A stretch of DNA of 64,000 nt. Origin: Phytohabitans kaempferiae. Lineage in GTDB: Bacteria; Actinomycetota; Actinomycetes; Mycobacteriales; Micromonosporaceae. A model generated the notes under the pieces. That model did no database searches and was not told where the DNA came from. It saw only the letters and a list, made by a program, of their open reading frames with translations. A program made the position numbers and the translations under genes. Where the stretch lies: the NCBI RefSeq assembly GCF_042433955.1, contig NZ_JBHLUH010000004.1:124001-188000 (forward strand), read 5' to 3'. This document shows positions 31,635-40,594 of the stretch, one piece after another; position 1 is the first letter of the stretch; every line of letters starts with the position of its first letter.

Positions 31635-32972
31635 AGCGGCCGACGCCTCGGCCTCAGCCCCGACCCGGCGCACCGGCACCGCGCGGCGCGCAGCCGCCGA
31701 CGGAGCCAACCCGTCAGCCGCGTCAGCGGCCGACCCGCCAGCCGCCGAGGCGGCCAAACCGGCAGCCGCCGATGCGGCCGGGCGCCGGTTCATCTCGCGC
31801 CACACCGGGAGGAGGAGCGGCGCGAGCGTCGCCGCCAGGAAGACCGCGCCGAACAGGAGCCACGACGTGGTCAGCCCCAGCCACTCGACCGTCCAACCGC
31901 CGACCAGCGCGCCCAGCGGGATGCCGCCCCACGCGATGGCCAGCGTGATGCCCAGCACGCGGGCGCGCATGGCCTCGGGCACTCGCTCGTACTGCACGGC
32001 GCTGAGCACCGGGTTGATGCCGGCGATCGAGAAGCCCGCCACCAGCGCGACCGCGTAGACGACCCAGGTCTCGTCGGCCACCGCCGGCGCGACGAAGCGG
32101 GGCGCGCCACCGACGAGCATGCCGATCACGAACGTGCCGTAGCGGGGCAGCCGCGGCGCGATTACCGCGAAGACCGCGTTGCCGGCCACCGCGCCCGCAC
32201 CGAAGAAGCCGAAAAGGAGCCCCAGCGCGGTGGCGGAGCCGGCCACCTCGCGTGCCCAGACCGGCGCGAGCACCCCCGAGTACGCCTGGTCGAGCAGGTT
32301 GGTCACGAAGAGCAGGAGGGTCATGCCGAGGATCAGCCGGTCCTGGCCGATGAACCGCCAGCCGGCCCGTAGCGCCCGCAGGTACGGCTCGCGGGTCCGC
32401 TCCCCAGCGTCGCCCGGCACGAACGCGGCGACCAGCAGCGCCCCGACGGCGAACGTGGCGGCGTCGAGCAGCAGCACGGCCGGCGCCTCGAACGCGGTGA
32501 CCAGCACGCCGGCGATCGGCGGGCCGAGGAGCGAGGAGAGGCGGTAGACGCCGTCGTGCAGGCCGGTCGCGCGGGTCACGTCGATGCCGGCGACGGCGAT
32601 GGTCTGCGGCAGCAGCACGCGCTTGGCCGAGTCGCCGAAGCCGCGCAGCGTGCCGAGCACCGCGACGAGTGCCACCAGCCCGCCGACGCCCAGCCCTGGC
32701 CCATGGTGCAGCAGTGGGACCGCCGCCACCACGACCGCGCTGCCGAGGTCGGCGAACACGCTCACCCGGCGGGGGCCGAGCCGGTCGAGCAGCGGGCCGC
32801 CGAACGCGCAGACCAACACGTACGGCAGCATCTCGGCGAACACCACCAGGCCGGTGCGGCCCGCGCTGCCCGAGGTGACCAGCACGAACCAGGGCAGCGC
32901 CACGAACGACATCCGCGTGCCCACCATGGACACCGCCTGTGCGGCGAGCAGCCCGGCGAAGCCCCGTTTCAT
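31509..32972 (-). CDS. MFS transporter with an unusual C-terminal extension
   Basis: Predicted proton-driven exporter of 487 aa with twelve hydrophobic helices in the first 420 residues (starts FAGLLAAQAVSMVGTRMSFV; motif A-like GGPLLDRLGPRR). After the last helix and VWREMNRRP the frame continues for about 65 residues of Ala-rich repeats (ASAAAGLAASAAGGSAADAA) and then acidic, Gln/Asp-rich sequence that is antisense to the convergent DUF1707 gene; this tail is probably not a conserved domain. The ATG overlaps the stop of the ArsR-type regulator gene, so the two form an operon. The substrate is unknown; such regulator/MFS pairs often export drugs. Confidence 0.85.
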   Translation of the reverse strand: MKRGFAGLLAAQAVSMVGTRMSFVALPWFVLVTSGSAGRTGLVVFAEMLPYVLVCAFGGPLLDRLGPRRVSVFADLGSAVVVAAVPLLHHGPGLGVGGLVALVAVLGTLRGFGDSAKRVLLPQTIAVAGIDVTRATGLHDGVYRLSSLLGPPIAGVLVTAFEAPAVLLLDAATFAVGALLVAAFVPGDAGERTREPYLRALRAGWRFIGQDRLILGMTLLLFVTNLLDQAYSGVLAPVWAREVAGSATALGLLFGFFGAGAVAGNAVFAVIAPRLPRYGTFVIGMLVGGAPRFVAPAVADETWVVYAVALVAGFSIAGINPVLSAVQYERVPEAMRARVLGITLAIAWGGIPLGALVGGWTVEWLGLTTSWLLFGAVFLAATLAPLLLPVWREMNRRPAASAAAGLAASAAGGSAADAADGLAPSAAARRAVPVRRVGAEAEASAASAAERHEDQEQDQGDPGDREDDEQVPSAGVRSGDGGDRLGR

Positions 32973-33544
32973 CCGCCCTCGGCCCGCCGCACGAAGGGCA
33001 ACAGCTGGATCTGCAACCAGACCAGCTCGGCCCCCTCGGGCGCGTCCGGGGCGGAGTGCGACCGGTAGCGCTCGATCAGCGCGCCCAGCTCCCGGCGCAG
33101 CTCCGCGGCCTCGGCGGCGGTGAGCCGCAGCGGCCAGTCGCTGAGCGTGCTGCCCGCCCACCACTCCCGCGGGAGCACCTGGCTCTCGTCGAGCCAGCGC
33201 TCCATGTTGTCGGAGTATGTCGTCGCGACCGCCCGCCGGTAGACCTCCGACTCGGCCGGTGCCTCCTGGATCGTCTCCTGGGCGAGCACCGTGCCCTTGT
33301 GAACGGCCCGCCACCAGCGCTCCCGCCCCACGCCCCGGCCGGTCTCCTCGACCACGAAGCCGTATGCCGCGAGCTGCCGCAGGTGATAGCTGGTCGCGCC
33401 GGTGGAGAGGCCGAGCCGCTCGGCCAGCGTGGTGGAGGTGGCGGGCCCGTCGAGCCGCAGCACCCCCAGGATGCGCACGCGCAACGGATGCGCCACGCCG
33501 CGCAGCGAGGTCGGATCGAGGCGGACCTGGTTATTCCCGGACAT
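32969..33544 (-). CDS. ArsR-type winged-helix regulator of the MFS gene
   Basis: 191-aa regulator. The N-terminal winged helix has VAHPLRVRILGVLRLDGPAT, TLAERLGLSTGATSYHLRQL (recognition helix) and YGFVVEETGRGVGRERWW; the C-terminal part (about 95-190) is helical and probably senses a ligand or dimerises. No metal-binding cysteines are seen. ATG at 33544 lies 7 nt from a TAGCTT -10 with TTGCAA 17 nt further up, so the mRNA should be leaderless; three TTGCAA boxes in that promoter suggest autoregulation. A TTG at 33580 would extend it by 12 residues, less likely. It shares an ATGA overlap with the MFS gene. Confidence 0.87.
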   Translation of the reverse strand: MSGNNQVRLDPTSLRGVAHPLRVRILGVLRLDGPATSTTLAERLGLSTGATSYHLRQLAAYGFVVEETGRGVGRERWWRAVHKGTVLAQETIQEAPAESEVYRRAVATTYSDNMERWLDESQVLPREWWAGSTLSDWPLRLTAAEAAELRRELGALIERYRSHSAPDAPEGAELVWLQIQLLPFVRRAEGG

Positions 33545-33546
33545 GT

Positions 33547-33580
33547 TTGCAAAGCTATCGTTGCAAAGACTCCTTTGCAA
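33547..33580 (-). promoter_or_regulatory. Leaderless promoter with three TTGCAA boxes spaced 14 nt
   Basis: TTGCAA, itself a palindrome, occurs at 33547-33552, 33561-33566 and 33575-33580, so the spacing is exactly 14 nt twice. On the minus strand the outer box is the -35, then 17 nt, then TAGCTT (33557-33552), then 7 nt to the ATG. The boxes cover the -35, the spacer and the start point, as expected for an operator of the encoded repressor. Confidence 0.7.
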
Positions 33581-33593
33581 GGCACAAAGGTCG

Positions 33594-35378
33594 CTACGAG
33601 CCGTGCCAGCTCCGCCACAGCGCCGCGTACGAGCCGCCCGCCGCCACCAGCTCGGCGTGCGAGCCCAACTCGGTGATCCGGCCGTCCTCCACCACCGCCA
33701 CGCGGTCGGCGTCGTGGGCGGAGAAGAGGCGGTGCGCGATCGCGATGACCGTGCGCCCTTCGAGCACCGCGGCGAGCGAGCGCTCCAGATGCCGAGCCGC
33801 CCGCGGGTCGATCAGCGAGGTCGCCTCGTCGAGCACCAGCGTGTGCGGGTCGGCGAGCACCAGCCGGGCGAGCGCCAACTGCTGTGCCTGCGCCGGTGAG
33901 AGCGCGTGCCCGCCCGCGCCCACCACCGTCTCCAGCCCTCCCGGCAGGCCGTCGACCCACTCCAGCGCGTCGACCGCGGCGAGCGCGTCGCGTACCTCCC
34001 GATCGGCGGCCGACGGGCGGGCCAGGACGAGGTTGTCGCGGACCGTACCGATGAAGACGTGGTGTTCCTGGGTCACCAGCGCGACGTGCGAACGCAGCTC
34101 GTCCAGGGCAAGCTCGACCAGCGGCACGCCGCCGACGGTGACCGAGCCGGCGCGCGGCCCGTGTATGCCGGCGAGCAGCCGCCCCAGCGTCGACTTGCCC
34201 GCGCCGGACGGACCCACCATCGCCAGCCGCTCGCCCGGCGCGACCGTGAGCGAGACGCCGTGCAGCACGTCTCGTCCTTCCACATAGGAGTACCGGACGT
34301 CGTGCGCCGCCATCTCCTCGCCCTCGGGGCGCGCGCCCGAGGTGGCACGATCTTCCGGCACCGCCGAGACGCCCAGCACGCGGGCCAGCGAGGCGGCCCC
34401 CACCTGGAGCTCGTCGAGCCACGACAGGAAGCGGTCGAGCGGGTCGACCAGTTGCTGCACGTACAGCGTCGCGGCGGTCACCTCGCCGAGCGTGACCCAG
34501 CCCTCCAGGTAGAACCAGCCGCCCAGGACGAGCGTGGCGACCACCGGCAGCACGTACGCCACCTCGGTCAGCGGCCACCACACGGTACGCAGCCGCAGCG
34601 TGTACCGCTCGGCCGCGTACTGCCGGCGGATGTCGTCGTCGGTGCGCCGCCGGCGGCGATCCTGCCGGCGCAGCGCCTCGGTGGTGCGGGAGCCCTCGAC
34701 CGTCTCGGTGATGCCGTCGGTGATGTCCGAGTACGCCGCGTTCTCCCGCAGGTATCCCGCGGGCGCGCGGCGCAGGTACCACCGCGTGCCGACCCACAGG
34801 ATCGGCACCGCGACCAGGCAGGGCAGCCCGAGCAGCGGGTCGACGAGCAGCAGCGCGCCCACCGCGAAGGCGCCGGTCGCGATCGCGATCAGCGTCTCCG
34901 GCACCGCGAAGCGCACCGACTGGGAGAGCGCCGCGACGTCACGGGAGGTACGGGTCAGCAGGTCGCCCGTGCCCGCACGCTCCACCGTGGACAGTGGGAT
35001 GGCGAGGATCCGGTCGACGAAGTCCTCCCGCAGCTCGGCCAGTACGCGCTCGCCGAGCCGCGCGGAGGCCATGTGCGCGAAGCGTGTGATCACCGCCTGC
35101 ACCACCACGAAGCCGGCGATCGCCAGCGCGATCCGGTCGATGGTCACGGTGGTGGTGCCCCGCTCGATCGACTCGACCAGGTCACCGATCAGCCGGGGCG
35201 CGGCCAGGCCGGCGACCGCGGCGAGCACGTGCAGGCCGATCGCGCCGGCGAGCGCACCGGGATGGCGGCGCATCAGCGCGCGGGCGTACCGCCGGACCTG
35301 CCGCGCGTCCGCCACCGGCAGCGCCGTGCCCGTCGCCCGCCCCGCGTCACCGGCGGGCGTCGCGCCGCGCTCGCTCAT
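33594..35378 (-). CDS. ABC exporter half with intact Walker motifs
   Basis: 594-aa half-transporter: six helices (about 40-330) then an ATPase domain. Walker A AMVGPSGAGKSTLGRLLAG, Walker B HTLVLDEATSLID and H-loop IAIAHRLFSAHDAD are intact, but the signature reads LSPAQAQQLALARL instead of LSGGQ. The partner gene directly upstream overlaps by 4 nt and has the complementary defects, so the two should form a heterodimer with one working and one degenerate ATP site. Substrate unknown; peptides, lipids or drugs are typical. It ends 14 nt before the regulated promoter of the ArsR/MFS operon. Confidence 0.9.
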   Translation of the reverse strand: MSERGATPAGDAGRATGTALPVADARQVRRYARALMRRHPGALAGAIGLHVLAAVAGLAAPRLIGDLVESIERGTTTVTIDRIALAIAGFVVVQAVITRFAHMASARLGERVLAELREDFVDRILAIPLSTVERAGTGDLLTRTSRDVAALSQSVRFAVPETLIAIATGAFAVGALLLVDPLLGLPCLVAVPILWVGTRWYLRRAPAGYLRENAAYSDITDGITETVEGSRTTEALRRQDRRRRRTDDDIRRQYAAERYTLRLRTVWWPLTEVAYVLPVVATLVLGGWFYLEGWVTLGEVTAATLYVQQLVDPLDRFLSWLDELQVGAASLARVLGVSAVPEDRATSGARPEGEEMAAHDVRYSYVEGRDVLHGVSLTVAPGERLAMVGPSGAGKSTLGRLLAGIHGPRAGSVTVGGVPLVELALDELRSHVALVTQEHHVFIGTVRDNLVLARPSAADREVRDALAAVDALEWVDGLPGGLETVVGAGGHALSPAQAQQLALARLVLADPHTLVLDEATSLIDPRAARHLERSLAAVLEGRTVIAIAHRLFSAHDADRVAVVEDGRITELGSHAELVAAGGSYAALWRSWHGS

Positions 35379-37084
35379 GTCTCCTCCCCTCGGGTCACCA
35401 CCGCGGCGTACCGCGGCTCGGTCGCCAGCAGCTCGCGGTGGCTGCCCTCGGCGGCCACCTTCCCGCCCTCGACGAAGACCACGTGGTCGGCCCGGTCGAG
35501 CACGAGCGGGCTGGTCGAGCAGACCACCGTGGCCCGCCCGGCCCGCGCGACGCCCAGCCGCTCGGCGATCCGCGCCTCGGTGTGCGCGTCGACGGCGCTG
35601 GTCGGCTCGACCAGCACCAGCACCTGCGGGTCGGTCACCAGCGCCCGGACCAGCCGCAGCCGCTGCTGCTGCCCGCCGGAGAACTCGCGGCCCCGCTCGG
35701 CCACCACCGTGTCCAGCCCGTGCGGCAGGGCCGCCACGATGTCGGCCGCGCTCGCGGCGGCCAGCGCCGCCGCGATCCGCTCGTCGTCGCGCCCCGACGG
35801 GTCGCCGCCGAGCTCCTCCCGCAGCGGCCCGGAGAAGAGGCGCCCGTCGTTGTCGGCCACCAGGATCCGCTCGCGCACCGTCGCGAGTGGCAGGTCCCGC
35901 AGTGGTACGCCGCAGAGCGTCACCTCGCCGTCGACGTACCGCCCGAGGCGGTCGGCGATGGCGGCCGCCTCCTCCGGCGCGTTCGCGGCGACCGCGGTGA
36001 GCCGGCCGGGGCGGACCACCAGGCCCGACTCCTCGTCGACCAGGTCGCCCTCGCCCTCCGGAAGCCGGGCCGGACGATCCGGCTCGGGCAGCTCACGCCG
36101 GAGGTCGAGCAGTGCCACCACACGCCGCGCGGCGACGTGACCCCGGGTCATCTTGTCGATCGCCTCGGTGATCGTCCTCAGTGGAGAGACCAGGAACGAC
36201 GCGTATCCATAGAACGCCACCAACTGCCCGGGCGTGATCTCGCCGCGCAGCGCGAACCGGGCACCCAGCCACACGACCAGCACCACGAAGGCACCGGGCA
36301 GGAGCACCTGGGCCGCCTCCAGCACCGACTCGACGCGCGCCACGCGTACCCCGGCGGATCGCAGCGTCTGGGAATCGGCGCGGTAGCGCGCCGCGAAGGT
36401 CGCCTCGCCACCGACGCCGCGCACGACCCGCAGGCCGGTGACGATGTCGCCGGCGCGCGTGGTGAGGTGGCCCTGCTCGTCGCGGTATGCCTGCTGGCGG
36501 CGGTGCAGCGGCCGGATCAGCCCGCCCACGAGGGCCATCAGCACCGGTACGCCGATGACGACCACGAGGCCGAGCGGCACCGAGGCGCTGAAGAGGATCA
36601 CGGCGATCGCGACGATCGCGACGACGGCGCCGGTGCCGCGTGCGGTGATGTCGAGCGCGTTGCCGATGTGGTTGATGTCGGCGGTGCCGATGCTGACCAC
36701 CTCGCCGGTCGCGAGCCGTTTGGGCAGCGTGGCGCCGAGACGGTTGGCCTGCGCGATCGTGACCTGGACGGTGCGGTACGCCGCGCCGAGCCAGTTGAAG
36801 ACGGCCACGCGGTGCCGGAGGATACCGGTCGTGGCCTGGACCAGGCCGAGTCCAAGAAGGACAGTGCCCCAGGTCAGCAGGGCCTCCCGGTCGCGGTCGA
36901 CCAGGCCGGCGTCCACCGCCTTGCCGATCACCGCCGGCGTCAGCGCCTGGCTGAGCATCCACACGATGCCCCAGGCGATGCCCGCCGCCAACGACGGCCA
37001 CGTACGCACGGCCAACCACCACAGATAGCGAGTGGCTGACCGGTGATCGGGCACGCCGGGATCGGCGACCGGCAGGGAGCGCAT
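35375..37084 (-). CDS. ABC exporter half with degenerate nucleotide-binding motifs
   Basis: 569-aa half-transporter with six helices (about 30-310) and an ATPase-fold domain. The Walker A position (about 360-375) reads RLTAVAANAPEEAAAIADRL with no GxxGxGK[ST], Walker B is VLVLVEPTSAVD with Val for the metal-binding Asp, and the H-loop His is absent (VVCSTSPLVLD). The signature FSGGQQQRLRLVRAL is intact. This half therefore cannot hydrolyse ATP alone but supplies a good signature to its partner's site. First gene of the pair, overlapping the next by ATGA, with an inverted repeat just before the ATG. Confidence 0.88.
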   Translation of the reverse strand: MRSLPVADPGVPDHRSATRYLWWLAVRTWPSLAAGIAWGIVWMLSQALTPAVIGKAVDAGLVDRDREALLTWGTVLLGLGLVQATTGILRHRVAVFNWLGAAYRTVQVTIAQANRLGATLPKRLATGEVVSIGTADINHIGNALDITARGTGAVVAIVAIAVILFSASVPLGLVVVIGVPVLMALVGGLIRPLHRRQQAYRDEQGHLTTRAGDIVTGLRVVRGVGGEATFAARYRADSQTLRSAGVRVARVESVLEAAQVLLPGAFVVLVVWLGARFALRGEITPGQLVAFYGYASFLVSPLRTITEAIDKMTRGHVAARRVVALLDLRRELPEPDRPARLPEGEGDLVDEESGLVVRPGRLTAVAANAPEEAAAIADRLGRYVDGEVTLCGVPLRDLPLATVRERILVADNDGRLFSGPLREELGGDPSGRDDERIAAALAAASAADIVAALPHGLDTVVAERGREFSGGQQQRLRLVRALVTDPQVLVLVEPTSAVDAHTEARIAERLGVARAGRATVVCSTSPLVLDRADHVVFVEGGKVAAEGSHRELLATEPRYAAVVTRGEET

Positions 37085-37085
37085 A

Positions 37086-37101
37086 GTAACGGCGAGGTTA
37101 C
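37086..37101 (-). promoter_or_regulatory. Inverted repeat GTAAC-N6-GTTAC before the ABC exporter start
   Basis: A 5-bp inverted repeat with a 6-nt spacer ends 1 nt before the ATG at 37084. Its place over the translation start suggests an operator or a start-blocking hairpin. The 78-nt gap to the kinase gene holds nothing else recognisable. Confidence 0.45.
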
Positions 37102-37162
37102 GATGCCAACTCGCGATCTTCCACCGATTTACGCGATCCCGGCGCCCGCACGTACGGCTCGC

Positions 37163-38614
37163 TCAGGCGATGCAGCCAGCGGTCGGCACGCTCACGACGC
37201 GCCACCGGTCACTGGCCCAGTCCAGGCTCACCATGCAGTTCGCGACGGTCAGTCCGGCCAGGCTCTCCCGCTCCACACCGGTACGGTCGAGCGTGGCGCG
37301 CGGGCTGCGGTCGAGGGTCGCCTCGTAGATCGGGCGGTCGAGCGTGAAGAGGCCGTTGGTGGCGACGTTGCGGACCACGTACACGCCGCCGCGCATCGAG
37401 CCACCACTGTCGTACGCCGCGTCGATCGCCGTCACCACCTGCTCGCACTCCGGGCAGTCCGTAGCCGCGACCGCCGTCACGGCCGAGGTGTCGCCGGTGG
37501 CCTGCGCGTGGTTGAGCAGGCTGAACCAGTACCGGACGAACTCCGCCCCGCCCTCCCGCGTGTGCGCGCCAGCGGCCGCCGGCAGCGGAGGCGCCGTGGA
37601 GGCGCCGGTCGCGGAGGCGGCACCGCCCGGTGAGCCCGCCGGCGGGCGGGAGCCGTCGCCCCCCTGGTCGCTCGCCGGCTCCCACGGGCGGGTCACCGCG
37701 ACAGCGCCGAGCACCAGGGCGAGTGCCAGGGCGAACAGCAGCGCCATGCGGCCCGGGCTGCCGAAGAGCCAGGTGGGTCCGCGCCCGCCCCGGCCACGCC
37801 CCCGCGTCCGGCTACGCGACCGGGTCGGCGCGGCACCGATCGGCGCGGCGGCCACCGGCGTCACCGGCGCCGGTGACGACTCCAGCCGCGCGGCCAGCAT
37901 CCCCAACTCCTGGCCGATCTCGGCGGCCGACGGCCGGGCACCGGGATCGGGGCGCAGGCACTCGTCGGCGATCATCCGCAGCCGCGCCGGCGGATTGCCC
38001 GGCAGCATCTCGCCGAGCATCGCCCCGAGCGCGTACACGTCGCTGGGCGGCAGCGGCATCGCTCCGTCGGTCACCTCGGGCGCGCGGTACCTCAGCCGGT
38101 CGAAGGGCTCCGGGTACCGGCGTCCGGCCCGTACCAGAAGCATCACCGCGAAGTCCGTCACCCGCGCCGGGCCCTGGCCGCCCGCCGGAATGACCACATT
38201 GGATGGTTTCAGATCGCCGTGCACCACGCCCCGCTGATGCGCGGTGCTCAGCGCGTCGGCCACGGCGGCCGCCACCGCCGAAGCCCTGGCCGCGTCGAGC
38301 GCCCCCTCACGCGCGAGCCGCCGGCCCAGGTCGACGCCGGGTACCAGATCGGTAACCAGCGCCAGCGTCCCGTCTTCCGCCACTATGTCCAGCAGCCGAG
38401 CGATACTCGGATGCCACAGCATGGTGAGTTCACCTTTGGCTCGCGTCAACCGGTCCGCGAGCCGTCGGTCCGCGGCGAGATCGGGATACAACAATTTGAC
38501 GGCCACGGTGCGGTCAGTGCCGAGATCGAGCGCCTGCCACACCTCCCCCGTATCCCCACCTGCCAGGAACTCATACAGCCGGTAACGGCCTCCCACCGTT
38601 CGAGTCACGTACAC
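37163..38614 (-). CDS. Membrane Ser/Thr protein kinase with DUF6318-like extracellular domain
   Basis: 483-aa kinase. The cytoplasmic kinase domain (about 10-240) has a glycine loop LAGGDTGEVW, K40 in TVAVKLL, the catalytic loop VVHGDLKPSNVV with D134 (HGD instead of HRD), DFA instead of DFG at 154-156, and YRAPEV. The metal-binding D154 is kept, so activity is plausible, but the DFG glycine is missing. A basic linker (RSRSRTRGRGRGGRG), one helix (about 289-308) and an external domain (about 350-483) with EFVRYWFSLLNHAQATGDTS and CPEC, like DUF6318 lipoproteins, follow. It may phosphorylate proteins in response to an external signal. It is divergent from the von Willebrand A protein gene. Confidence 0.85.
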   Translation of the reverse strand: MYVTRTVGGRYRLYEFLAGGDTGEVWQALDLGTDRTVAVKLLYPDLAADRRLADRLTRAKGELTMLWHPSIARLLDIVAEDGTLALVTDLVPGVDLGRRLAREGALDAARASAVAAAVADALSTAHQRGVVHGDLKPSNVVIPAGGQGPARVTDFAVMLLVRAGRRYPEPFDRLRYRAPEVTDGAMPLPPSDVYALGAMLGEMLPGNPPARLRMIADECLRPDPGARPSAAEIGQELGMLAARLESSPAPVTPVAAAPIGAAPTRSRSRTRGRGRGGRGPTWLFGSPGRMALLFALALALVLGAVAVTRPWEPASDQGGDGSRPPAGSPGGAASATGASTAPPLPAAAGAHTREGGAEFVRYWFSLLNHAQATGDTSAVTAVAATDCPECEQVVTAIDAAYDSGGSMRGGVYVVRNVATNGLFTLDRPIYEATLDRSPRATLDRTGVERESLAGLTVANCMVSLDWASDRWRVVSVPTAGCIA

Positions 38615-38750
38615 CGTCCCCCAAAATGACCATTGGCCTGCCGGATTGTGACCGTCATGGCCACCAACCCAACCCCCCGGGACCGTATGTTCGTATCACT
38701 GTGCAACCAACCTGGCGATAAGTCATCACCGTGTACTTAATGCGGTTGTG

Positions 38751-38775
38751 ATATCGCTGAGCGTCATCGCGATAT
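38751..38775. promoter_or_regulatory. Inverted repeat ATATCGC-N11-GCGATAT
   Basis: Perfect 7-bp arms with an 11-nt spacer lie 14-38 nt before the start of the solute-binding/vWA gene, in the 174-bp divergent gap from the kinase gene. Position and A/T-richer composition fit an operator. No other element was recognised in the gap. Confidence 0.45.
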
Positions 38776-38788
38776 GGGGTGAACAGGC

Positions 38789-40558
38789 ATGGCGGATTCG
38801 GTCCTTCGGCATCGGCGCTCCAGCCGTTCCGGTCGGATGGCCGTGACCGCGGGCGCCGTGGCACTTGCCGTCGGTGGCGGGACTGTGGGCTACTTCCAGC
38901 TGGGCGGTGGCGAGGAGGGCTGCACCGGCGCGCCCGTCCAGATCAGCGTCGTGGCCTCGCCCGACCACTACCCCATCGTCAACGAGCTCACCGACCGGTG
39001 GAACGACGCCCTGCCCGCGGTCGACGGCCGCTGCGTCTCCGCCACCGTACGGGCGATGCCCTCCGGCGCGGTGGCCGCCTCGATCGGCCCCGGCTGGGAC
39101 GAGGCGCGCGACGGGCCCCGCCCCGACGTGTGGACCCCCGACTTCAGCGCGTGGCTCTCGCTCGCCGCGGGGCGCCCGGACGCCGCCGGCGTACTGCCCC
39201 AGGAGAAGCCGGCGAGCCTCGCCACCTCGCCGACCGTGATCGGGATGCAGCGGCCGATGGCCGAGGCGCTCGGCTGGCCCCAGCGGGCGCTCGGCTGGAC
39301 CGACCTGATCGGGGCCTTCCAGGGCGGCAAGACCTGGGCCGCGTACGGGCAGCCGCAGTGGGGCGCGATGCGGCTCGGCATGGCCGACCCGACCCGCTCG
39401 GGCGCCGGGCTGGCCGCCGCGATGACCATCATGGATCCGGACAACAACCAGGAGCAGACCAACGACGAGCTGTACATCGCGCTCTCCGCCTCGCAGCTCA
39501 CCTCCGTCACCGCCGAAGACCCGGCCGCGCTGCTGCGCCAGTACTCCGACGCGGGCGAGCGTGACCTCGCCACGCTGCCCGCCGCGATCCCGGTGCTGGA
39601 GCGGGAGCTGGCCCTGTACTCGGCGGCCTCACCACGGGTACCACTCGTGCCGATCTACCCCAAGGAGGGCGCGGCGTACGCGGACTACCCCTTCGCGGTG
39701 CTGCGCGCCCCGTGGGTCGACGAGGTACGCCGCAAGGCCGCCGCCGACCTCCTCGCCCACCTCCAGAAGCCGGAGAGCCGCCAGGCGTACGAGGCGGCCG
39801 GCTTCCGGGACACCGCCCACGCCACGCGCGACACCGAGATGCTCAACGGCGAGCGCGGCTTCCAGAACGCGATCGCCGAGCCGGAGCGCGACGCCACCGC
39901 CGAGGCGCTCACCCAGATGCTCGGCGTCTGGGGCGTGCTCCAGCGTTCCAACAACGCGCTGCTGCTGCTCGACGTCTCCGGCTCGATGAACGACACCGTG
40001 CCCGGCACCGACCAGTCCCGCCTACAGCTCATCCAGAAGGCCGCGATCGCCGGCGCGGGGCTGCTCAACAACGGCACGGTCATCGGGCTCTGGGCCTTCG
40101 CGACCGACCTCACGCCGACCACCGACTACCGCGAACTGGTCGCGCCCGGCCCGGCCGGCGGTCTCATCGACGGCGTACCTCGGCGCCAGGCGGTGGCCGG
40201 TGCGGTGCAGGGGCTGCGCGCCTCCGGCGACACCGGCCTGTACGACACGATCGCCGCGGCGTACGAACGCATGCAGAAGGCGTGGAAGCCGAACGCCCAA
40301 AACATGGTCGTCGTGATGACCGACGGCAAAAACGAGGACGATTCCGGGCTCTCCCTCGAACAACTGCTCGACAAGCTCCGCGCGACCGCGCGCCCCGACC
40401 GCCCCCTGCCCGTCCTCGCCATCGCGGTCGGCCCCAAGGCGGACGCGAGCGCGCTGGAGCAGATCACCAAGGTGACCGGCGGGCGGACGTTCGTGGAACG
40501 CGACGACGTGAGCGCGATCCAGCAGATCATCCTCGCCTTCGCGGGGCGCGTCAGTTAG
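38789..40558 (+). CDS. Solute-binding / von Willebrand factor A fusion protein
   Basis: 589-aa membrane-anchored or secreted protein. An N-terminal helix (about 18-37, MAVTAGAVALAVGGGTVGYF) is followed by an extracellular solute-binding domain of the SBP_bac_11 type (about 48-360: VQISVVASPDHYPIVNELTD, PDVWTPDFSAWLSLA, YPFAVLRAPWVDE) and a vWA domain (about 385-589) with the metal-ion-dependent adhesion motif DVSGSMN at 394-400, the conserved Thr region and NMVVVMTDGKNEDD. Such fusions occur across actinobacteria with unknown function; a ligand-sensing or protein-assembly role is inference. It is divergent from the Ser/Thr kinase, a possible partner. Confidence 0.85.
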   Translation: MADSVLRHRRSSRSGRMAVTAGAVALAVGGGTVGYFQLGGGEEGCTGAPVQISVVASPDHYPIVNELTDRWNDALPAVDGRCVSATVRAMPSGAVAASIGPGWDEARDGPRPDVWTPDFSAWLSLAAGRPDAAGVLPQEKPASLATSPTVIGMQRPMAEALGWPQRALGWTDLIGAFQGGKTWAAYGQPQWGAMRLGMADPTRSGAGLAAAMTIMDPDNNQEQTNDELYIALSASQLTSVTAEDPAALLRQYSDAGERDLATLPAAIPVLERELALYSAASPRVPLVPIYPKEGAAYADYPFAVLRAPWVDEVRRKAAADLLAHLQKPESRQAYEAAGFRDTAHATRDTEMLNGERGFQNAIAEPERDATAEALTQMLGVWGVLQRSNNALLLLDVSGSMNDTVPGTDQSRLQLIQKAAIAGAGLLNNGTVIGLWAFATDLTPTTDYRELVAPGPAGGLIDGVPRRQAVAGAVQGLRASGDTGLYDTIAAAYERMQKAWKPNAQNMVVVMTDGKNEDDSGLSLEQLLDKLRATARPDRPLPVLAIAVGPKADASALEQITKVTGGRTFVERDDVSAIQQIILAFAGRVS

Positions 40559-40594
40559 CGGCCACGGTGGGAGCGAACTGGCAGACCCCACGTC

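Noticed and set aside
31635..31850. Possible small Ala-rich gene between DUF1707 and the MFS core
   Set aside because: It is the low-complexity C-terminal part of the MFS frame; no start, ribosome site or domain of its own.
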